A DNA stretch of 64,000 bases from Winogradskyella psychrotolerans (GTDB taxonomy: Bacteria; Bacteroidota; Bacteroidia; Flavobacteriales; Flavobacteriaceae): NCBI RefSeq assembly GCF_018860565.1, contig NZ_JAHKPS010000018.1, positions 372,001 to 436,000 of the forward strand, written 5' to 3'. Positions 51,316 through 60,222 of this stretch are shown here, in pieces (within the stretch, counting starts at the first letter, position 1; each line of letters begins with the position of its first letter). The notes below the pieces were generated by a model. That model did not search any database and had not been told where the DNA came from. It was given only the letters and a program-made list of their open reading frames with translations. A program made the position numbers and the translations under genes.

Positions 51316-53748
51316 TCAAGCTTTTTGTTTTTTCACCTCAAGAAATAAACCAGCTAATAACAAGAGTCCTAAGACAATAGAACTTGCCAAGGCTACTTTA
51401 CTTCCTGTTTCTACTACCTGCGGCTCAAACTTAAATTCTATGGTGTGTTTACCTTTAGGTAATTCTAATGCTCTTAATACGTAGTTTACTCTAAAGTGTG
51501 GTGTTAAAGCACCATCAATATAAGCATTCCAACCTTGAACGTAATAGATTTCAGAGAATACAGCTAAACCTTCGTTAGAGTTGTTAGATTCGTATTTTAA
51601 ATAATTGGGCTTAAACTCTTTTAATTGAATTGAAGCTGTAGAATCAACTTGATACGTGGTTTTTAAATTATGCGCTGCTTGAAACTCATGATCTAAAACA
51701 GCCGTTGTTTTTGTATTTAAACTATCTAAAGCTACGATTTCTTCATTAGCATTTGCAACAAACTTAAGTGCTGAAACAAACCAAGCATTGCCATTAGCTT
51801 CTGTGTTTGTATATGGGAAAATTTGCCCTTGATCTTCTGCAATAATATATTTTGTATTAAGCATGTTTAGGACATTCATATTGTTTTTATACACATGAAA
51901 CTCTAATAACTCTTCTACACGTCCTAATTTGGCAGCACTATAGCCCATTAATGAATTGTGATAATAAGCCGCTTTTGCTGGCATACGCTGACCTTCAGAA
52001 GACATATCCATTACTCTAAAATGTTCTTTGTCTTTTAAGATTTCTTTATCAGCTTGATTAGGTTGGTAGGGTTTATCTACTTTAATAGCTGAGATAAAAT
52101 CATCGTTGTTTACATATTGTTTATCAACAGTAACCAAATCAAAAAGGATTAAAACAGCAAATACAACAACCACTAAATTTTCTGATAATTTCTTCTTTAA
52201 GAATAAGTAAATCGTTCCTGCCGAAAGTAGAACCAAGATTAAGGTTCTTAAGGTGTCTGTGGTCATTAAGGATTTTCGGTCTTCAATAACAGCATCCATA
52301 AATGCTTGCCCATAAGCACCTATATATTGATCGTCTCGTAAACCTTCAAAATCAAATAATGTGGATTTAAATAGTAAAAAGATGATAGCTAAACCTGCTG
52401 TGATGCCAACAGAACATAACAAGGCTTTTAGTTTTTCTTCATCTTTCTGAAAGCTATTAAACAAACGTGATAAAGCAAAAATGCCTAAAACTGGAATACA
52501 CAATTCTAAAATTACTTGAATTGAACTTACCGCTCTAAATTTGTTATAAAAAGGCACATGATCGATAAAGAAATCAGTTAAAAATCCAAGGTTTTTTCCA
52601 TAAGACAATAAAAGTGATATCAAGGTTCCTCCAACGAGCCACCATTTTAATCGTCCTTTCACTAAAAATAAACCTAAAACAAACAAAAAGATAATTACCG
52701 CTCCAACATAAGCCGGCGCTTCTACAATAGGTTGATCGCCCCAATACATTGGTGCATTTCTAGCAGCATCTAATGCTTCCATTGGAGAAGCTCCTAAATT
52801 AATATAGGCTTCGTAAGTTTCTGAATCTTTACCAACATCTTCGTAGTTACCGCCTCCCATAAATTTTGGGATATATAGATTGAAAGTTTCTAGAATACCA
52901 TAACTATATTCTGTAATATAATCTTTGTCTAAACCCGTTGTCACTTCCTTTGGTGAACCATCTGGGTTTATGGTTAAATCACTTTGACCACGCGCACTTT
53001 CTTTAACGTATTCTTGCGTTGCCATTATATTGGTCGCATTTAAACCAACAGCTAAAATGGCAGCAATAGATAGTAAACCCACAGATTTAAAGAAGTGCGG
53101 TAATACCTTTTTCCGATAAGAATCAATCAAATAAGCTAAGCCCAGAACTAATACCAATAATAAAAGGTAATAAGTCATTTGGAAATGATTAGCAACAAGC
53201 TCTAAACCTAAAGCTATAGCTGTCAATATAAATCCGAGTATATATTTCTTTCTAAACGTGAGTACAATACCTGCCAATACTAAAGGCATATAAGCAATAG
53301 CATGAGCTTTAGAATTATGACCAACACCAAGTATAATAATGAGATACGTTGAAAACCCAAAGGCTATTGCTCCTAAAGCGGCAAGTTTAAAATCAACTTT
53401 TAAAGACAAGAGTAGAATATAAAACCCTATAAAATATAGGAAGAGATAATCTGCTGGCCTTGGTAAAAATCGTAAGGTTAAATCGAGTTTTTTAATATAA
53501 TTGTGCGGATATTTTGCCCCTAATTGATAAGTTGGCATTCCACCAAAGGCACTATTGGTCCAATACGTTTCTTCTCCTGTGGTTTTGGCAAACTCTTTTT
53601 GTTGTTCTGCCATACCAATGTAGTGCATAATATCACTTTGATTGATTTTTTTACCTTGTAAAACAGGACTAAAATAAGCTAATGACAACGCTACAAATCC
53701 TACTAAAATTAAGATATGTGGCAAGAAACGTTTTATAGAAAATGACAT
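51316..53748 (-). CDS. YfhO-family membrane protein (putative lipid-linked sugar transferase)
   Basis: An 810-residue protein with about twelve to fourteen membrane helices and a C-terminal beta-rich extracytoplasmic domain with a last helix. GKKINQSDIMHYIGMAEQQ and the N-terminal TYWTNSAFGGMPTYQ match the first periplasmic loop of YfhO (GT-C-like) proteins. In Gram-positives YfhO decorates teichoic acids with sugars; in Bacteroidetes it presumably glycosylates surface polymers. Adjacent GT4 and flippase genes support this. Confidence 0.85.
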   Translation of the reverse strand: MSFSIKRFLPHILILVGFVALSLAYFSPVLQGKKINQSDIMHYIGMAEQQKEFAKTTGEETYWTNSAFGGMPTYQLGAKYPHNYIKKLDLTLRFLPRPADYLFLYFIGFYILLLSLKVDFKLAALGAIAFGFSTYLIIILGVGHNSKAHAIAYMPLVLAGIVLTFRKKYILGFILTAIALGLELVANHFQMTYYLLLLVLVLGLAYLIDSYRKKVLPHFFKSVGLLSIAAILAVGLNATNIMATQEYVKESARGQSDLTINPDGSPKEVTTGLDKDYITEYSYGILETFNLYIPKFMGGGNYEDVGKDSETYEAYINLGASPMEALDAARNAPMYWGDQPIVEAPAYVGAVIIFLFVLGLFLVKGRLKWWLVGGTLISLLLSYGKNLGFLTDFFIDHVPFYNKFRAVSSIQVILELCIPVLGIFALSRLFNSFQKDEEKLKALLCSVGITAGLAIIFLLFKSTLFDFEGLRDDQYIGAYGQAFMDAVIEDRKSLMTTDTLRTLILVLLSAGTIYLFLKKKLSENLVVVVFAVLILFDLVTVDKQYVNNDDFISAIKVDKPYQPNQADKEILKDKEHFRVMDMSSEGQRMPAKAAYYHNSLMGYSAAKLGRVEELLEFHVYKNNMNVLNMLNTKYIIAEDQGQIFPYTNTEANGNAWFVSALKFVANANEEIVALDSLNTKTTAVLDHEFQAAHNLKTTYQVDSTASIQLKEFKPNYLKYESNNSNEGLAVFSEIYYVQGWNAYIDGALTPHFRVNYVLRALELPKGKHTIEFKFEPQVVETGSKVALASSIVLGLLLLAGLFLEVKKQKA

Positions 53749-53834
53749 GAGAATGCTTTAAATTGAATGATTCTGAAAAGTAGTTATTTTTTTTGAAACA
53801 TCATTAGAGTTTCCTCTATGTGCAAAAAAATAGA

Positions 53835-54107
53835 TTAATCAATTTCTTCGTAATCGATATACTCTCCTACTTTTGGGTTAGAAGAACCATTTTTATTAGG
53901 CATTTTATCAATTACTGTTTCACCTTCTTTTTGCTTTTGCGCCTGTCTTTGTTGATTCGGGTTTTGGAATCCGCCAAATTGTTCGCCAAATTTTTGTTCT
54001 GCTTTTTTTGCTACAAATTTCACCAATAAAGGAGCAAAAAGTCTGGCTAAAATCTTAAAGCCGAAGTAAACCAGTAAAATAATTAAAATAGTTTTCAGTA
54101 ATCCCAT
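53835..54107 (-). CDS. DUF4834 small membrane protein
   Basis: A protein of about 90 residues with one N-terminal membrane helix (MGLLKTILIILLVYFGFKIL), then KKAEQKFGEQFGGFQNPNQQ, an acidic-ended soluble tail (EYIDYEEID). It matches the DUF4834 family of Flavobacteriaceae, function unknown. The start is taken at the ATG at 54107, because family members begin MGL; an ATG three codons upstream (54116) would lie about 5 bases from the predicted transcript start. Confidence 0.75.
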   Translation of the reverse strand: MGLLKTILIILLVYFGFKILARLFAPLLVKFVAKKAEQKFGEQFGGFQNPNQQRQAQKQKEGETVIDKMPNKNGSSNPKVGEYIDYEEID

Positions 54108-54127
54108 GATAAACATAATATAATTAT

Positions 54128-54135
54128 CAAAAATA
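54128..54135 (-). promoter_or_regulatory. -7 promoter element for the DUF4834 gene
   Basis: The reverse strand reads TATTTTTG, matching TAnnTTTG, about 20 bases before the ATG at 54107. Confidence 0.5.
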
Positions 54136-54189
54136 CAATTATACTCATTTATAATCCGATATAATTCCTTAAAAAAACTATAAAATATC

Positions 54190-54197
54190 TATATTTG
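54190..54197 (+). promoter_or_regulatory. -7 promoter element for the outer-membrane barrel gene
   Basis: TATATTTG matches TAnnTTTG, 43 bases before the ATG at 54241. It is divergent from the DUF4834 promoter, about 55 bases away. Confidence 0.5.
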
Positions 54198-54240
54198 ACT
54201 TAAGTCTTCAATAGACCGAATGGTTTTAAATCCTTAAATA

Positions 54241-55212
54241 ATGCGAATACTCAAATCAATACTTATATTAATTCTTATTATCAGTTTTAATTCTGCCTAT
54301 GCTCAATATACAGAAGTAATTAACTCTAATCGTCCTGGCGTATCTAAGAGTGCTTTCTCTGTTGGCACTGGAGTCGTTCAACTCGAAACTGGCGCCTTTA
54401 CCGTTAAAGAAGAACATGCACTTGCCAATTACAAAGTTTCGGGATTTGGCCTTGATTTTGCTTTGAGATATGGCTTATTATTTGAAGAGCTAGAATTATC
54501 ACTAGATGGTGTTTATCAAAACGATACACAAACTCTTAATTTAAATGGTGCTATTCCTGCAGAAAACAACCGCTCTAATTTCAAAAACTTTACATTAGGT
54601 GCTAAATATTTGGTTTATGACCCTTATAAAAATGCAGAAGAAGCTAAACCTAATATTTACAGTTACCACGCCAATAGAAAATTTAATTGGAAATCATTAA
54701 TACCTGCCGTGTCAGTTTATGCTGGTGCTAATTTAGACACTAAAGAGAATCCGTACACCGCAGAAGGCATTGAAGGTTTTAGTCCAAAGGTGATGGTAGC
54801 AACTCAAAACAATTTCAATAATGGATGGGTTTTTGTAATGAATTTAATAATGGACAGAATTGGCACTGATCAATCCGATTTTCAATATATACTTACTTTA
54901 ACACACTCTTTTACTCCGCAATGGGTTGTATTTGGAGAAACACAAGGTATTCAAAGTGATTTTTATGCCGATAACATTTTTAGATTTGGAGGAGCTTATC
55001 TTTGGACTAAAGATTTTCAATTAGATGCCAATATTGCATTTAATACTAAAGATACACCTTCGGTTTTTAATATTGCATTTGGAGCTTCCTACCGACTAGA
55101 TTTTCATGAGGATAAAAAAATAGATAATGGTACTTCTGCAAAAGATGAAGGCAAGCGTAAACAACGAAAAAAGAAGAACAAGAAGAAAAAAGAAAATGAC
55201 TTTGACTCTTAA
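54241..55212 (+). CDS. Outer-membrane beta-barrel protein with a Lys-rich tail
   Basis: A 323-residue exported protein (signal about 1-21, ending AYAQ) made of alternating amphipathic strands, e.g. GTGVVQLETGAFTV and VVFGETQGIQSDF. It resembles the 'MetA-pathway of phenol degradation'/transporter barrel family common in Bacteroidetes. The last about 25 residues (after the final strand ASYRLDF) are nearly all Lys, Arg, Asn and Asp, an unusual end for a barrel. The GNAT gene starts 18 bases downstream. Confidence 0.7.
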   Translation: MRILKSILILILIISFNSAYAQYTEVINSNRPGVSKSAFSVGTGVVQLETGAFTVKEEHALANYKVSGFGLDFALRYGLLFEELELSLDGVYQNDTQTLNLNGAIPAENNRSNFKNFTLGAKYLVYDPYKNAEEAKPNIYSYHANRKFNWKSLIPAVSVYAGANLDTKENPYTAEGIEGFSPKVMVATQNNFNNGWVFVMNLIMDRIGTDQSDFQYILTLTHSFTPQWVVFGETQGIQSDFYADNIFRFGGAYLWTKDFQLDANIAFNTKDTPSVFNIAFGASYRLDFHEDKKIDNGTSAKDEGKRKQRKKKNKKKKENDFDS

Positions 55213-55230
55213 TATAGCTTTCCCTACTAC

Positions 55231-56352
55231 ATGATTACAATAAAAGAAGCCATATCCAAAAAGGATTTGAAAACATTTGTAAAGTTTCCTTTTAAACTTT
55301 ATAAAGACTCAAAATATTGGGTACCACCAATTATAAAACAAGAACTAGAAACTTTTAATAAGGACAAAAATCCTATTTTTAATGATGCTGAAGCACGTTT
55401 TTTCTTAGCTTATAAATCAGGTGAAGTTGTTGGTAGGATTGCCGCTATTGTAAATTGGTTAGAAGTTGATAAACAAAACATAAAAAAAATGCGTTTTGGT
55501 TGGTTTGACTTTATTGACGATTTAGAAGTTAGTAAAGCATTAATTGAAACTGTTGAACACATTGGTAAAACGCACCAACTGAGTTATAGCGAAGGTCCTG
55601 TTGGATTTTCTAATTTAGACAAAGTTGGCGTGATGACTGAAGGTTTTGATCATTTAGCAACGATGATTACTTGGTATAACCATCCTTATTACGTTAATCA
55701 TTATAAGGCTCATGGTTATACTATTGAAAAAGAATATGCAGAAAGTAGCTTTCCTTTTGAAAATGTAAAACCAATATTTTTTAAGAAAGCTCAAGAACTC
55801 ATTAAGCGTCGTTATAAACTTAGAGCATTAAAATTTACTAAGACAGAAGAAGTCATGCCTTATGTAGATCGTATGTTCGATTTGTTTAACGAAAGCTATG
55901 CCTCCCTTTCTTCTTTTGTAGAAATTACAGACATTCAAAAAGAGTATTTTAAAAAGAAATTTATCAGTTTTATCAACCCTGAATATATCAAATTTGTAGT
56001 AGATGAAAATGATAGACTTATAGGGTTTGCCATTGTTATGCCTAGGTTTGCAACAGCCTTACAAAAAGCAAATGGTAAGTTATTTCCTTTTGGTTTTACG
56101 CATATTCTCAAAGCAAAACGAAATAGCAAAGAAGTTATTTTCTATTTAATAGGAATTCTTCCTGAGTATCAAAATAAAGGTGTACATGCTGTTATCTTTA
56201 ATGAATACTATGAGACTTTTAAGAAAAAAAACATAAAAACCTGTTATAGAACTCCAGAACTTGAAGATAATTACGCCATAAAACAAATATGGAAACATTT
56301 TGATCCTAAAGTTTATGCAAGGCGTAAAACATTTAAAAAGGACTTAAATTAG
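55231..56352 (+). CDS. GNAT-superfamily N-acetyltransferase-like protein
   Basis: A 373-residue protein of a conserved bacterial family with a GNAT fold. FLAYKSGEVVGRIAAIVN (about 68-85) forms the first strand pair of one GNAT half, and the second half has LIGFAIVMPRF and ILPEYQNKGVHAVIF, the latter resembling the acetyl-CoA pyrophosphate loop. Acceptor unknown. It is the second gene of an operon with the barrel protein. Confidence 0.75.
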   Translation: MITIKEAISKKDLKTFVKFPFKLYKDSKYWVPPIIKQELETFNKDKNPIFNDAEARFFLAYKSGEVVGRIAAIVNWLEVDKQNIKKMRFGWFDFIDDLEVSKALIETVEHIGKTHQLSYSEGPVGFSNLDKVGVMTEGFDHLATMITWYNHPYYVNHYKAHGYTIEKEYAESSFPFENVKPIFFKKAQELIKRRYKLRALKFTKTEEVMPYVDRMFDLFNESYASLSSFVEITDIQKEYFKKKFISFINPEYIKFVVDENDRLIGFAIVMPRFATALQKANGKLFPFGFTHILKAKRNSKEVIFYLIGILPEYQNKGVHAVIFNEYYETFKKKNIKTCYRTPELEDNYAIKQIWKHFDPKVYARRKTFKKDLN

Positions 56353-56408
56353 ACCCCATATAAAAATGCTTCATTTTTAGAATAAATGAGCTACACAAAC
56401 AAAAAAAA

Positions 56409-56436
56409 TGGTTATCACTATTTCTAGCGATAACCA
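56409..56436. terminator. Bidirectional terminator between the GNAT and PLP-enzyme genes
   Basis: TGGTTATC pairs with GATAACCA across a 12-base loop, with an A run to the left and GTTTTTG to the right, so it can end both convergent transcripts. Confidence 0.7.
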
Positions 56437-56465
56437 CCGTTTTTGATATACTTAATAGTTTCTAA

Positions 56466-57725
56466 TTATTCTCCCATTGCTGCAATTAAAGCTGCAGACA
56501 TTCTTTTGTAAGTTCCGTTTTCTAAACGACTTCTAATAGCGTCAAAAGCATCTAAAGTTTCTCTTACATCTTCTAAGGTATGTGTTGCTGTAGGAATCAT
56601 TCTAAGCAAAATTAATCCTTTAGGTATAACTGGATAAACAACTATAGAACAGAATATTCCGTAGTTTTCACGTAAGTCTCTTACTAAAGCCATAGCTTCA
56701 GGAATACTTCCTTTTAAATATACAGGAGTTACACAACTTTGAGTTGTTCCAATATCGAAACCTCTATCTTTTAAACCTGACTGTAATGCGTTAACAATAG
56801 TCCAAAGATTTTGTTTTAATTCTGGCATTGTGCGCAACATATTCAAACGCTTTAATGCTCCCACTACGAGCTGCATTTGTAAAGACTTAGCGAACATTTG
56901 CGAACGCAAGTTATATTTTAAATAATCTATAATTTCTTGATCGGCTGCAATAAAAGCACCTGTACTTGCCATAGATTTGGCAAATGTTGCAAAATAAACA
57001 TCAATTTCATCTTGTACACCTTGCTCCTCACCTGTTCCTGCACCAGTTGCTCCTAGTGTTCCAAATCCGTGTGCATCATCTACAAAAAACCTAAAATTGA
57101 ATTTTTTCTTAAGGGCAACAATTTCTTTTAAACGTCCTTGCTCTCCTCGCATTCCAAAGACTCCTTCAGAAATAACTAGGATCCCTCCACCTGTTTGCTC
57201 TGCCATTTTAGTAGCACGCTCAAGGTTTTTTTCAAGGCTGTCCATATCATTATGCTTATAAGTAAAACGTTTACCCATATGTAAACGCACACCATCAATA
57301 ATACAAGCATGAGAATCTACATCATAAACAATAATATCATCTTTGGCCACCAAAGCATCAATGGTTGAAACCATACCTTGATATCCAAAATTTAATAGGT
57401 ATGCTGCTTGCTTATTAACAAACGCAGCTAATTCGTTTTGTAATTGCTCGTGTAACTCTGTATGACCTGACATCATACGTGCTCCCATCGGATAGGCAGA
57501 ACCGTATTTAACACCTGCTTCACCATCTACTTTTCTAACTTCTGGGTGATTTGCTAAACCTAAGTAATCATTGATACTCCAAGTAATAACATCTTTACCT
57601 TGAAACTTCATTCTATTAGAAATCTCACCTTCAAGCTTTGGAAATACAAAATATCCTTCTGCTTGAGCGGCCCATTTACCAAGCGGTCCTTTGTCTCTAT
57701 AAATCTTTTCAAATAAATCCTTCAT
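56466..57725 (-). CDS. Alpha-oxoamine synthase (Spt/Kbl-like); candidate cysteate fatty-acyl transferase
   Basis: A 419-residue PLP enzyme of the family that condenses an amino acid with an acyl-CoA or acyl-ACP (KBL, BioF, serine palmitoyltransferase). Seen are WSINDYLGLANHPEV, SGHTELHEQLQ, DDAHGFGTLG and the PLP Lys in ATFAKSMASTGAF. In Flavobacterium and Capnocytophaga a member of this group joins cysteate to a fatty acid for the sulfonolipid capnine. The cysteine-synthase-like gene at 59114 and the lack of biotin or threonine-catabolism genes fit that role. Serine palmitoyltransferase is the main alternative. Confidence 0.7.
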   Translation of the reverse strand: MKDLFEKIYRDKGPLGKWAAQAEGYFVFPKLEGEISNRMKFQGKDVITWSINDYLGLANHPEVRKVDGEAGVKYGSAYPMGARMMSGHTELHEQLQNELAAFVNKQAAYLLNFGYQGMVSTIDALVAKDDIIVYDVDSHACIIDGVRLHMGKRFTYKHNDMDSLEKNLERATKMAEQTGGGILVISEGVFGMRGEQGRLKEIVALKKKFNFRFFVDDAHGFGTLGATGAGTGEEQGVQDEIDVYFATFAKSMASTGAFIAADQEIIDYLKYNLRSQMFAKSLQMQLVVGALKRLNMLRTMPELKQNLWTIVNALQSGLKDRGFDIGTTQSCVTPVYLKGSIPEAMALVRDLRENYGIFCSIVVYPVIPKGLILLRMIPTATHTLEDVRETLDAFDAIRSRLENGTYKRMSAALIAAMGE

Positions 57726-57753
57726 GCGCTAAGTTTGCTGTTAATCAATTGTT

Positions 57754-57775
57754 TTATGCAATACACACTGCATAA
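57754..57775. promoter_or_regulatory. Operator-like inverted repeat TTATGCA-N8-TGCATAA
   Basis: Perfect 7-base arms separated by 8 bases, inside the predicted leader of the alpha-oxoamine synthase gene. A third TGCATAA lies at 57844-57850, about where the -33 region would be. The pattern suggests a dimeric repressor, but the regulator is unknown. Confidence 0.35.
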
Positions 57776-57818
57776 TCAATCAATAATTATTTAGTTAATT
57801 TAATCTTGTTAGTGCTCG

Positions 57819-57826
57819 CAAAATTA
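57819..57826 (-). promoter_or_regulatory. -7 promoter element for the alpha-oxoamine synthase gene
   Basis: The reverse strand reads TAATTTTG, matching TAnnTTTG; the leader would be about 85 bases and would contain the inverted repeat at 57754. Confidence 0.45.
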
Positions 57827-58399
57827 ATTAATAATATTATGACTGCATAATTTATTTAATTTAAGTATTAACTAAGTTTTAAACAAAAAAAGTATAGACA
57901 ACATTAGAAGAAAATAAAAACACCTATATAAAATTCACCACTAAGCGCTTATGGTCTCAAACACATCACTTAAGGGTTTAAACGCTACAAATCTAAATTG
58001 ACTGTATTCTATCGTTAAAATGCAATTTATTTAATTTTTTTTGTCGTTTATATAAAACAATTAGAGGCTTATCCTATTCAGTAATAGAGTATCTAACACT
58101 TAAAAACACAACAAACAAACTATACATCTTAGCATTAATCCCATTTGAATCTTAAAACGCATTCCTGATTCTATCTGGTTTTTAATTACTAAATTATGTA
58201 CCTAAATAAGATTGTCTAAATTGTAATAAGGATGATAAACGATCAAGCAGCACATAATTTATATCCACATAAACATTAAAGACGTACTTATAAAATCAAT
58301 CCTATAGTATGCAACATATAAAAGTTTGTTTTTTACTGAAGTACCTCTACGATTTAAAATGATAAATTTAAGAAAAGCGACACCATACAAAATTTACCT

Positions 58400-58741
58400 A
58401 TGAAGGTTTTAAAACGGATTTTAAATTATACTATAACAACACTAATATCCTTCTTGTGTGCATTTGCTTATATGCGAATTATACTCGGTTCTAAATCAAA
58501 AAACACAGATTGGATGGCAAAATTATTTAATACAATTTATGATTTAGCATTTGTTTATGCGAGTCTCACCTTAGGCAGTATTATCGCATTACTATACATT
58601 TTAAGCGATCTGTTTTATTTCAATACCAAACTAAAAAACAATACAAAAGCTATAGGTATTCGTTTACTAATAATTATAGTTATAGCCATTTTTGTCACAG
58701 CAACGCATTACATATTAGAAAAGGTAATAGATGTTATTTAA
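58400..58741 (+). CDS. Small three-helix membrane protein, function unknown
   Basis: A 113-residue protein with three likely membrane helices (about 12-30, 46-72 and 87-108) and basic loops. It opens MKVLKRILNYTITTLISFLC. No family is recognised and no good promoter box lies just upstream. It sits between the two PLP-enzyme genes but on the opposite strand, so a shared role is only possible, not shown. Confidence 0.5.
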   Translation: MKVLKRILNYTITTLISFLCAFAYMRIILGSKSKNTDWMAKLFNTIYDLAFVYASLTLGSIIALLYILSDLFYFNTKLKNNTKAIGIRLLIIIVIAIFVTATHYILEKVIDVI

Positions 58742-58783
58742 TGAGCTAATACCTATTTGAAAAAAATAAAAACCACAACCAAA

Positions 58784-58849
58784 ATGAAGAATCTACTTAC
58801 AATACTAATGTTCATCGTTTTACCAAGTCAGAATAAACCTGTTACTTAA
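58784..58849 (+). CDS. Possible 21-residue peptide or remnant of an exported protein
   Basis: ATG to TAA encodes MKNLLTILMFIVLPSQNKPV plus T. It looks like a signal peptide cut off soon after its hydrophobic core, so it may be a remnant of an exported protein or chance. Confidence 0.2.
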   Translation: MKNLLTILMFIVLPSQNKPVT

Positions 58850-58974
58850 AAAATGATTGTTAAACTCCTACGAAACACTTAATATGACTACATATTTGCT
58901 TAATACCTTGTATTTCTATAACAAAAGAAGTTAAAAAAATAGAATTAATACTAACCTTAGAACACAACAAAACC

Positions 58975-59046
58975 ATGATTATACTCCCACTGTTTTTAAT
59001 TATAGTAATTCCATTTTGCTTAGTCCTTTTCAATGGTCTCTTTTAG
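58975..59046 (+). CDS. Possible 23-residue hydrophobic peptide
   Basis: ATG to TAG encodes a peptide that opens MIILPLFLIIVIPFCLVLF and is hydrophobic throughout, enough for one membrane span. It ends 16 bases before a bidirectional terminator. Small membrane peptides of this kind exist, but chance cannot be excluded in AT-rich DNA. Confidence 0.25.
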   Translation: MIILPLFLIIVIPFCLVLFNGLF

Positions 59047-59061
59047 AAACAGCAAAAAAAA

Positions 59062-59087
59062 ACCTATCATAATTTAATATGATAGGT
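59062..59087. terminator. Bidirectional terminator downstream of the cysteine-synthase-like gene
   Basis: ACCTATCATA pairs with TATGATAGGT around a 6-base loop, flanked by a run of A on the left and ATTTTTT on the right. It ends the leftward gene at 59114 and any rightward transcript. Confidence 0.8.
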
Positions 59088-59113
59088 CCTATTTTTTAGA
59101 TGCTAAGTATAAT

Positions 59114-60151
59114 TTATTTTACGTACTCTATAGTTGCTTGAACAGCACTTTTAGTATCAAAAAAGCCTTGATCTTCCATCCATTTATCATTATAGACTTT
59201 ACTCATATAACGTGATCCATGATCTGGAAAAATAACTACAATTTTATCTGTAGGTTTAAACTCACCTTCTTCTTGTAATTGTTTAATCGCTTGCATTGCA
59301 GCACCACTTGTATAACCTACAAAAAGACCTTCGGTATTTGAAATTTCTCTTGCAGTATGAGCACTTTCTTCATCTGTAACTTTTACGAATCTATCAATCG
59401 CATCAAAATCTGTTGCAGAAGGAATTAAATTTTTACCTAAACCTTCAATTCTGTATGGATAAATTTCTTTATCATCAAACTCACGTGTTTCATGATATTT
59501 TTGTAGTACAGAACCATAAGCATCAACTCCTATAACTTTTACATTAGGGTTTTGCTCTTTTAAATACTTAGAGATTCCAGAAATTGTTCCTCCTGTTCCA
59601 CTACAAGCAATTAGGTGAGTAATTTCACCTCCAGTCTGATCCCAAATTTCTGGACCAGTAGAGTTGTAATGTGCATCAATATTTAATTGATTAAAATATT
59701 GATTGATATAAATAGAACCTTTATTCTCTTCGTGTAAGCGCTTTGCGACTTGGTAATAAGAACGAGGATCATCTGCTTTTACATGTGCAGGGCAAACATA
59801 AACCTTTGCTCCCATAGACTTTAACATGTCTATTTTATCTGCAGAAGATTTAGAACTTACAGCCAAAATACACTCGTATCCCTTAATAATACTTACCATA
59901 GCAATACTAAAACCTGTGTTACCAGATGTCGTTTCTATAATAGTATCACCAGGAGTCAAGATACCTTGGCGCTCTGCTTCTTCTATAATATGTAATGCAA
60001 TCCTATCTTTTGAAGAATGACCAGGATTAAATGCTTCGACTTTCGCGTAAAAGTCACCATCAAAGTCAGCTGTCATTCTATTTAATTTGATTAAGGGCGT
60101 GTTACCTATCAATTGTAACACGTTATCAAATACATTTTTATTATTGTTCAT
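59114..60151 (-). CDS. Cysteine-synthase-like PLP enzyme; candidate cysteate synthase
   Basis: A 345-residue fold-type II PLP enzyme. [13 protein letters not shown] opens the family; the PLP Lys sits in NPGHSSKDR (about 44-52), where common cysteine synthases have [24 protein letters not shown] and [11 protein letters not shown] complete the site. The enzyme replaces the beta substituent of a serine derivative. Homologues near alpha-oxoamine synthases in capnine-making bacteria are proposed to add sulfite to make cysteate, and that fits this context. O-acetylserine sulfhydrylase (CysM-like) or cystathionine beta-synthase are alternatives. Confidence 0.7.
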   Translation of the reverse strand: MNNNKNVFDNVLQLIGNTPLIKLNRMTADFDGDFYAKVEAFNPGHSSKDRIALHIIEEAERQGILTPGDTIIETTSGNTGFSIAMVSIIKGYECILAVSSKSSADKIDMLKSMGAKVYVCPAHVKADDPRSYYQVAKRLHEENKGSIYINQYFNQLNIDAHYNSTGPEIWDQTGGEITHLIACSGTGGTISGISKYLKEQNPNVKVIGVDAYGSVLQKYHETREFDDKEIYPYRIEGLGKNLIPSATDFDAIDRFVKVTDEESAHTAREISNTEGLFVGYTSGAAMQAIKQLQEEGEFKPTDKIVVIFPDHGSRYMSKVYNDKWMEDQGFFDTKSAVQATIEYVK

Positions 60152-60199
60152 AAATGAAAATTTTCAGTAGTCATTATTTATTAGACACCTAAAACCTCA

Positions 60200-60207
60200 C
60201 AAAAGTA
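60200..60207 (-). promoter_or_regulatory. -7 promoter element for the cysteine-synthase-like gene
   Basis: The reverse strand reads TACTTTTG, matching TAnnTTTG, about 48 bases before the ATG at 60151. Confidence 0.5.
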
Positions 60208-60222
60208 ACATTTTTTTTTGAA

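Larger units (their letters stand above)
57726..58399. other. Long AT-rich intergenic region upstream of the alpha-oxoamine synthase gene
   Basis: These 674 bases hold no open frame with coding character. Near the left end are a reverse promoter box (57819-57826) and three TGCATAA half-sites. The rest, 57860-58390, shows nothing I recognise. Its length is unusual in this compact window. Confidence 0.5.
58742..59113. other. Intergenic region with two tiny open frames and a terminator
   Basis: Three hundred seventy-two bases after the small membrane gene. Contents: a 21-codon frame at 58784, a 23-codon hydrophobic frame at 58975 and a strong hairpin at 59062-59087. Nothing else was recognised. 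Confidence 0.5.

Noticed and set aside
57860..58390. Search for an RNA gene or riboswitch in the long intergenic region
   Set aside because: No stable extended stem, tRNA-like arms or known aptamer core could be picked out by eye; only AT-rich sequence.
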